In this document: positions 33,902 through 41,100 of the stretch, one piece after another
How positions within the stretch are numbered: the stretch's first letter is position 1
Layout of the letters: every line of letters begins with the position of its first letter
Assembly (NCBI GenBank): GCA_009777485.1
Contig: WRLT01000013.1
Span: forward strand, 1-64,000
Direction: 5' to 3'
DNA length: 64,000 nucleotides
From: Bacillota bacterium
GTDB taxonomy: Bacteria > Bacillota > Clostridia > Christensenellales > Pumilibacteraceae
Position numbers and translations under genes: made by a program
The notes under the pieces: generated by a model
Database searches by the model: none
The model's input: the letters and a program-made list of their open reading frames with translations, nothing else
What the model was told of the DNA's origin: nothing

Positions 33902-35344
33902 TTATGCTGTGCGTTTCCACATAGCTACGACACGGTATTTCATCATGTTTCGATTGGTAGCGGATTCTCCTTCGGTCGAACAGCCCGGCTCTGTCGAACC
34001 CGTTGCACCCGGAGTTGTCGAAGCAGTATTGCCCGAAGCCGCACCGGTTGCGCCGGGCGTTGTCGAACCCGTTGCACCCGTTCCGGAGTTACTTATTGTA
34101 AACACTGAACCGTTTACAGTGATATTTAGCCTTCTTCCGTCACTCGAACCGGTATTTATAGCCGCGCTGCGGACTGAGGTAGTGGGTGCATCGAAAGTGA
34201 AAACACCCGACGTTACAACGCTTTCATTTCTGCCAAAGCAGTTCGTCGAAGCCGACCCTGTGGCCGAGCCGCTGATTGTATGGTTGTGCGACGGTCCCGT
34301 ATGCGTATGCGCCGCCGAACTGTGCGTGTGGGAATTCATCCCGTGTGTGTGCGCCGCGCTTGTGTGGTTGTGACTGCCGATTGTATGGGTATGGCTTATG
34401 TTTGCCGCGTTATTGTTTCCACCCGTGCTGCCCACCGTAAAACTTGAACCGCTTGCGTATAGCACATGGTCGGTAAGCTGTATCCAAGTCGTATCGGCAA
34501 AGCTGTTATTCGGATTGAAATTCGCATCCTCTATTGTCAGTATTGAACCGATTGGATAAACAAGGTCTACAATAATTTTATTAATTTCCGAACTGTTTAC
34601 TTTTACTTCATTTAAAACCCTGCCTTGGTTAGCGGATAAAGCCACACTTGTTTCGTTTGAAATCAGATTGTCACAAACAACAAAGCCACCCTGTACTACC
34701 GCATCTTCTATATCGGTTTTTGTGGCTATTTCACCTTTACCCAAAATTGTTGGTGTCCCGCTAAAACTGGGATTAGTAAACATCGTCGTCTTGCTTTCGT
34801 TTGTTACGTTGCCAAGCCCGACATCGGCTGCGCTTAATACAACAGCCCCTAATTTCCCATTAACAGACACAACCGCGTCGGAGTTATCAATCTTTCCCCA
34901 CCCGTTATCCTGAGCCACAAGCCAATCGCCGGCATCGAAAGAAATCCCCGCAAAAGTTCCCGCCGTGCCCGTTATATAATAATTCCCTTGATTTGCCCTA
35001 TATCCGGTTATAGAAGCAGTGTCGTTTGTTAGTGTAATTTGATTTTCCGCCGAGTCAAGCAAAGCTTTTGCATTAGTTGTTAAACTTGCAGAACCCGTGT
35101 CGGCGTTCCAACTACCTGCGTGTAACATCTGTCCGAGTATAGCGTCCGGTAGCTGAGATAACGGTATTTTTATATTCTCATCAAGGGTAGCTATTCCGTT
35201 TGCAACCCCTCGTTCGTCTTCGACTTGCGCTCTAACGCCTGTGTCTTGATTACCGATATACCAATTCTCATTTTCGCCGATGTGCGGCGTTATGCCGTCC
35301 GCCCCGGGCGGTCCTATAATCTTTCCTAAATTTTTTTTTCCCAT
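33902..35344 (-). CDS. Phage tail-fibre/collar protein with HxH repeats
   Basis: 480 residues. N-terminal MGKKNLGKIIGPPGADGITP is a short attachment and collagen-like segment followed by the common phage motif PHIGENENWYIG. The middle has SWNADTG-type and NGKLGAVVLSAADVGLGNV repeats of tail fibres. IVDLVYPIGSIL opens the collar domain, followed by a long His-rich stretch of HTHxxxSHNH units, which in tail-fibre tips coordinate iron ions in a trimer. The end is TPGATGS repeats and YRVVAMWKRT, the usual collar-fibre C-terminus. Paralogous to the next gene. Confidence 0.85.
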   Translation of the reverse strand: MGKKNLGKIIGPPGADGITPHIGENENWYIGNQDTGVRAQVEDERGVANGIATLDENIKIPLSQLPDAILGQMLHAGSWNADTGSASLTTNAKALLDSAENQITLTNDTASITGYRANQGNYYITGTAGTFAGISFDAGDWLVAQDNGWGKIDNSDAVVSVNGKLGAVVLSAADVGLGNVTNESKTTMFTNPSFSGTPTILGKGEIATKTDIEDAVVQGGFVVCDNLISNETSVALSANQGRVLNEVKVNSSEINKIIVDLVYPIGSILTIEDANFNPNNSFADTTWIQLTDHVLYASGSSFTVGSTGGNNNAANISHTHTIGSHNHTSAAHTHGMNSHTHSSAAHTHTGPSHNHTISGSATGSASTNCFGRNESVVTSGVFTFDAPTTSVRSAAINTGSSDGRRLNITVNGSVFTISNSGTGATGSTTPGATGAASGNTASTTPGATGSTEPGCSTEGESATNRNMMKYRVVAMWKRTA

Positions 35345-35420
35345 TTTTATTTACTCCTTGTGTTTGATTTTTGAAAACCTTTTGGTTTTGAGATTTCTGC
35401 TGCGATGATGATTTAATCCA

Positions 35421-36551
35421 TTAGCCCGTACGTTTCCACATATAGCAAACGATGTACGGTTGCAGATTTCCGTTTGAAGTTCCGGTTGATGCATTATTAT
35501 TGCTGACAGTGAAAGTATGGTCGTGCGCTAAAGTGTGCGTGTGATTACCGAGTCCATGAGCGTGATCACCGCCCATAGTATAGCCGAAACTAAATGCACC
35601 ACTTGAATCCCCACGCGCGGTACTGTTGTTATTGCCTGTAGTAGAAGACACTAAAGATTTATTGAAACTATGGGAACCATAATTTTCATATATCGCAATG
35701 CCGTGATTATGGCTGGTTGTTGTTGTTGACGCCGTTGAGCCTCCGGTTACATCAGGGTTTGTTTTATCAACTGTTATCGTGTGTGTGTGATTATGGTTGT
35801 GCGATGCAACACTATTCTTTGCACCACCCAATTTTTCCGATGCGTTAAAATCCGTGTCGTTTGTACTTATGCCGACAGGAACACGGCCCGCACCCCATGG
35901 CACCCATGTGCCTCTTCCAAATAATATGCCGGGATTGGTACTGTTTACAGACATATAAATAGAGTCTTTTGGATAAATAAGATCTATTATTTCTGTATTG
36001 TGGTTATGCGTTGCCGCCGCCCTGCTGGTATCCGTCGGATGGACGTGCCCTTCGCGGGCATAATTGCCGTTATCATCGCCGACTGCTTCCACTCCGCTTT
36101 TAATTCCGTTCATCAACGGCGGGACGGAGCTTGCTTTTGCGTGTCCGTATTCTGTCGCCGTACTTATTCCATGTGTCGTATCCGCACTAGCATGACTAGT
36201 CGGAGCTTTCTCTAAATTTAATTTCATGCCCGCATTTGCCGATAATGGCCTCGTTGTAGAAGCATCTGCAAAACTACACGTCGGCAAATCCGATTTTGCA
36301 TCGGCATCAAATATAGAAACCATATCGCCGTTTACCATAATACGTGTTCCGTCTTTGCCGGGTGCTCCGTCCGCACCATCTCTGCCGTTGGTTCCGTTAG
36401 TCCCGTTAATACCGTTTTTTACCGTAAACTGTCCCGCCGGCGTATTATCGTCTAACATTACTTCGTACGTATCGTCATTACCGTCACTATCGACTCTTTT
36501 GATTGACGCAATAGATTTACCTTGAACTCTTCCTAAATCAATTTTTCCCAT
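35421..36551 (-). CDS. Phage tail collar fibre protein
   Basis: 376 residues. N-terminal MGKIDLGRVQGKS resembles that of the neighbour. A collagen-like segment follows (NGTNGRDGADGAPGKDG), then YGHAKASSVPP, EGHVHPTDTSRAA, and a collar domain with LIYPKDSIYMSVNSTNPG, FGRGTWVPWGAGRVPVG and several His pairs (NHNHTHT). It ends NLQPYIVCYMWKRTG, the hallmark end of Firmicute collar fibres. Likely the receptor-binding tip of a tail-like particle. Confidence 0.88.
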   Translation of the reverse strand: MGKIDLGRVQGKSIASIKRVDSDGNDDTYEVMLDDNTPAGQFTVKNGINGTNGTNGRDGADGAPGKDGTRIMVNGDMVSIFDADAKSDLPTCSFADASTTRPLSANAGMKLNLEKAPTSHASADTTHGISTATEYGHAKASSVPPLMNGIKSGVEAVGDDNGNYAREGHVHPTDTSRAAATHNHNTEIIDLIYPKDSIYMSVNSTNPGILFGRGTWVPWGAGRVPVGISTNDTDFNASEKLGGAKNSVASHNHNHTHTITVDKTNPDVTGGSTASTTTTSHNHGIAIYENYGSHSFNKSLVSSTTGNNNSTARGDSSGAFSFGYTMGGDHAHGLGNHTHTLAHDHTFTVSNNNASTGTSNGNLQPYIVCYMWKRTG

Positions 36552-36564
36552 TGTATTAATCTCC

Positions 36565-37050
36565 TTATATGCTTAATATTAATTCGCCGTTGACAATTTC
36601 CGCATCCGGCTCTTCGTCGCCAAAATATGACAAAATCAAATGACCGTCTATTATTTCAAAACCGAATATGCCGGAGGCACTCGCAACAGCACCATCTCGT
36701 CCGTCTTCGCCTCTAAACTCTCCCCTATTAGCGCGTTCTTCAAGATCCCTGACCGTAATAAATGCTGTGTTGGCATTTGACTCGGCGTTTACCGACAACG
36801 CTTTAGCAGTTTCCGAATTTTCAAGAGCGCTAGTTGCCCTGCTTAAAGCAGTTTGCGAATTCGCGTTTGAGGTTTCGGCCTCTGATTTTGCTATCAAAGA
36901 ATGTCCTTCGGCATTGGTCGCCTTATTAACAGCAACTATAACTTTTTCGCGGGCATCTATCGCGGTATAAATCGTATCGTTAACAACCGTTGCCGTTACC
37001 GCGTCGCCCGCTCTGTAAATTTTTACTTTTTCTTTTTCTAATATAGGCAT
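36565..37050 (-). CDS. Tail-fibre associated coiled-coil protein
   Basis: 161 residues: a small N-terminal domain (LEKEKVKIYRAGDAV), a long Ala/Ser/Asn-rich heptad region (about 45-105), a collagen-like GEFRGEDGRDG and a beta-strand C-terminus with GFEIIDGHLILSYFG. This layout is common in Firmicute prophage baseplate and fibre-chaperone proteins. 13 bases upstream of the collar fibre gene. Confidence 0.65.
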   Translation of the reverse strand: MPILEKEKVKIYRAGDAVTATVVNDTIYTAIDAREKVIVAVNKATNAEGHSLIAKSEAETSNANSQTALSRATSALENSETAKALSVNAESNANTAFITVRDLEERANRGEFRGEDGRDGAVASASGIFGFEIIDGHLILSYFGDEEPDAEIVNGELILSI

Positions 37051-37107
37051 TTTATTTCTCCTTTTTATTTTCCGTTTAACCTTAATTACTTTACTTGCAT
37101 GTTTAGG

Positions 37108-37446
37108 CTAATACGTTAGTAAAAAACCTTGCAATCTTACTATCCCGTCTTGGGCATAGTTAAGAAATCTTCCTTGATTGGTTTGAATTTGATTATTATC
37201 TAGCCAATTCAAAAAATTTAACGTTATAACGCCGCTCCGTATTAAGCCTGTAACCGTATAAGTACCGTTAATATTTCCTATTTGATTAATACCGTCTGCG
37301 TCTTTTAGCGCAACTATGCAGCCGTCATTCCCGTCCCTTAATCCGAATTGAAAGCACCCGTCTTTGTCCGTAGGTATTAAATTGTACAAGTCTACGTTAA
37401 CATTAGCCGGAACATGGCTGTCCAAATTTACCATTTCGTTTATCAT
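37108..37446 (-). CDS. Small protein of the tail islet, function unknown
   Basis: 112 residues, beta-rich, with no recognised motif (NVDLYNLIPTDKDGCFQFGL, IRSGVITLNFLNWLDN). Its place between the candidate immunity gene and the coiled-coil fibre protein, in the same direction, suggests a structural tail component. ATG has a TTCTCC/GGAGAA-type site upstream. Confidence 0.5.
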   Translation of the reverse strand: MINEMVNLDSHVPANVNVDLYNLIPTDKDGCFQFGLRDGNDGCIVALKDADGINQIGNINGTYTVTGLIRSGVITLNFLNWLDNNQIQTNQGRFLNYAQDGIVRLQGFLLTY

Positions 37447-37595
37447 TTTTTTATTCTCCTTTTTTTGATTTTTGGCAATACAAAAGATTGTCTGCTTTAA
37501 ATACAGACCTTTTGTGTTTTAAATTATTTTAATTAGGTTTATATGTTGAAGCCGTTAATGAATCGCGCGACGGCTTGGAGGTTTAATATTTAAAT

Positions 37596-38171
37596 TCATC
37601 TTTTGCCCTTCTTTCTATTTGCTCTCATTTTTCGCTTAAATTCTTCCATTGAAATCTCTTGCCCAACTAAACCACCGCGGACTTGAATCTCTTGTAGAAT
37701 TTTTACAACTTGTCTATCTGTAAACCACGCAGAGAAAAAAACCTTTTTTTTGCCACTGGCAAATGTAAATTGAATTGCCGGCAGAAAATTTTGCATGGCG
37801 TATCCATAATCGATAAAATCCTTGCATTCAATATAAATTTCATGTTTTCTCGATTTTTTAGATTTATTAAATCTGCCTGTTGTACAACTGCCTCCTTTAA
37901 ATTTAAAGCAAAAATTAAGGTACATTTTTATAAACTCATATGTGATAAAAATTGCAAAAAAAGCGGTTAATAAAAAATACATAACGGCAATAAAATATCT
38001 GTTTAGTCCTGGTAGCAATTCAATTGCAAGAACTTCTTCAATTTTCACGAGTCCTAAAATAAACCCAATAATAGAAGATACGCCCATTCCCATTTGAACT
38101 AAAACTAAAGTCGTCCAAAAACCCGGACCGTGCGGTCTTATTGTTAAATCATCTCCAAATTCCACCACCAT
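37596..38171 (-). CDS. Two-helix membrane protein, candidate immunity protein of the RHS gene
   Basis: 191 residues from ATG 38171, which has a perfect AGGAGG six bases upstream; this start lies inside the last 28 bases of the RHS gene. Two transmembrane segments (GVSSIIGFILGLV and YFIAVMYFLLTAFFAIFITY), then a basic cytoplasmic domain with AIQFTFASGKKKVFFSAWF, a PH-like strand pattern. Immunity genes usually follow and overlap the RHS toxin gene, and a membrane immunity protein would suit the hydrophobic RHS C-terminus. The role is inferred from position only. Confidence 0.6.
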   Translation of the reverse strand: MVVEFGDDLTIRPHGPGFWTTLVLVQMGMGVSSIIGFILGLVKIEEVLAIELLPGLNRYFIAVMYFLLTAFFAIFITYEFIKMYLNFCFKFKGGSCTTGRFNKSKKSRKHEIYIECKDFIDYGYAMQNFLPAIQFTFASGKKKVFFSAWFTDRQVVKILQEIQVRGGLVGQEISMEEFKRKMRANRKKGKR

Positions 38172-41100
38172 GGAACCTCCTGTTTTAAAATCCAATCTAC
38201 TGCAACTGTTTTTAATGCACCGCCCATTAATGCGCTTTTCATACGATATGCTGCTAATCCGACAATGCCTTTACCAATGACTTTTAATGCAATTTTTCCA
38301 GCCGTACCATTCAACAGCTTTGTTATACCGCCTTTAAATACGGACAAAAAACTGTTTTTGCCAGCAGTTATACCAGGAATTTTTATTACCTTTGCAAATT
38401 TTCCAACCGCAAAACCAAGAGCACCCATCGCAACTGCTTGACCAAATATTGCCCAGCCGCTGTAATCCGTTTTACCCGTTGCATTCGTTAAAAGATTTGT
38501 TGTAAAGGATTGTGTAAATCCCATTGCACCAAACGCAAAAGCAAAATTACCGCCTGACATTGCAAATACTACACCTCCTACAAATCCGCCAATGAAAGCT
38601 CCTAAATACTCTTCCCAACCAGAACTCCACGTTCCCGTCATTGCGAAATTGATAATATCACCAACTAACTGCACACCAACATTAACCACAGCAAAAACTA
38701 ATCCGCATATTAATAGCCCTAATAAAAAAGAGATAAAACCTCTTCCGTTAGGGTCTACATTCATTATAGGATTATCCCCACAGTAAGCGTAAAGATTTAA
38801 ACCGTTGATTTCTTCGGGGTCAAGCTCGCTGATATCGTCTGCGTTAATAAACCTGCAAATTGCAGGATCGTAATAACGGCTGTTGAGATAATAAAAGCCC
38901 GAGTCTTCCGCCTCGCCTTCTATCGTTCCGTCAAAATAATAGCCGCGGTATCTAAGCGGATTTAAAGTAGCCAAATGTGCATATTGGGCAAGAGGTTTAT
39001 TATCCGCATCGGCTTTAACGCGTATCTCATGATTTCCCCACGCATCATAGGCGTACCTGACAACCTCTGCACCTTCCGTATAAATATGCGTGATGTCGCC
39101 TTGTGCGCTTTTGCGATAAACATAGATTGTGCCTTTTGTTTCGTTTGCTTTTCTATGCTCGAAGCCCGTTACGCCGTCCGCGCCGTAGTGGTAATACAGC
39201 GTTTCTATTAAGTTGTTTGAACTTTTTTTTGAATCCCTCCTTTCTTCGGCTAGAATTCTTGCGCCGTCGAGGTAGTAGATGGTGGTTATATTTCCGACGG
39301 TCTTGCTTGTACGTACTCCGACGGCGTTGTAGGTGTAGGTTATGCCGCCGTACTCCGCAAGATTTCCTCCGCGGCTCCAAGTCATGTTTTTGATTGCGCT
39401 ACGGTAATGCGTCGGATTGCCAAGTGTGTCATATTCGATTTTTTCGCCGTTGTAGCTTAATAATTGATCGCACCAACCGCTTTGGGGATATTTATATTCT
39501 ATCGGAGTAACGCCCGTAGGGTTATCGCTTAACGTGTAGGGATAGGTTGCCTTAGCTACAATATTACCGTTATTATCGTATTGATAAATTTCGGTTTTTT
39601 TAAGCGTTTTATTATCTTCACGTATTAAGCGGTCTAGGCTGTCGTATGCGTAACGCACCGTATCTTTGCCGTTTTCTTTTACGCTTACGATATTGCCCTT
39701 TTTATCGTAGGTATAGCGCGTGTTCTCGTCCCGTTTGCCGTCTACCCCGTACCAAACCGAAGAAACATAATTTGTAGCGTGGTCGCCGAATTTAGCATAA
39801 TAAATATCTTTGGTGTATTTCGATTGAGAGCCTGCACTCAAACTGACGGAAGACATCCTGCCTAAGCCGTCGTACTCAAATTCCTGCTTCGTGCCACTCG
39901 GCAAAGTAATTGTTACTTGTCTGTCGTTTACGGCATTTTCATGTTCGTACGAATAGCTTTGGGTAACTCCGTTTACTTCGTATTTATTATATTTTATGCC
40001 TCCGTTGTCGTTATACTCTATATCACGCTCAACGATTCCGACGTATTCTATACCTTGTAAAAAACCCGAACTGTCCTCGACCGAACCTATAAGCCGTCCG
40101 TTTTTATCGTATTCGTAGGCAGTAGTATATTCTATTTCGCCGCCTTTGTCAAGCGAAAAAGTTAAAGAACCGAATTCTTCATCGCTAAGAGCGAGCGTAT
40201 GCAATGTTTCGTTACCGTTTGCAGAGGTATAATACGTCCGTTCGGCTTTGCCTTTATAAACCTTACTTCCAAGCGTATATTCTGAAAGCTCGGCATCTTT
40301 TGCATCACTGCGTTCTTTAAACTTTTCTCCGCTTGCAAGCGTGGTTTCCGTTGTATAATCGTCTAAATACTCTATGCTTGCATATTTTTCACCTGCGACA
40401 GAAACTGTCTTTTGTCTGCCCCACCCGTCATAGGTGTAGGTATAATCCGTGCCGTCGGAGGATACTTTTGTGGTAAATCCAAGTGTATGCTTAAACGTAT
40501 TTTTATTCTCTTCGCCGTTACAGTCGCCGCTTATACTGACAAGGTTGTCGTTGTGGTATCCGAACGCGGTTTTATTGCCGAGTGCGTCCTTAACCGCTTT
40601 TACCGCGCCTGTATGGTCAAATTCGTATTCCGCACTGTTAAATTTGCCCGTAATATCTATATCGGCGGTTACCTTACCTTTTTCGTCTATAACGCTTTCG
40701 TCATAAAATTTACTGGTCGGGTCGGCTATATTGTAGGTGATGGTTTTTACTGTACGTCCTTTATCATCGTAAATGGTTTCTTTACAAAGCCCGCAATAAT
40801 CCGTGCTGCGGATAAGTGCGTTTTGTTTATTGTATTCATAGGTGTTAATATAATTGCGATATTGTTTATCTTTAATCGTTTCTTTAATCATATTGCCGTT
40901 TTTATCGTAATCATAAAAAGTCGTATTACCGGTCGCGCTCTCTTCCGTATAATTTGTTTTACCATCCGGCTCAATTTTGCTGTATGTCCAGTCGCCTTCC
41001 CGCAGAGTTGCGCAATCGAAAAACATTCCGATATGTTCGCACTCATCGGTTTCTTGGTTTATTACCCTGCCGTCATATCGACCGTTTACATTATAACTAT

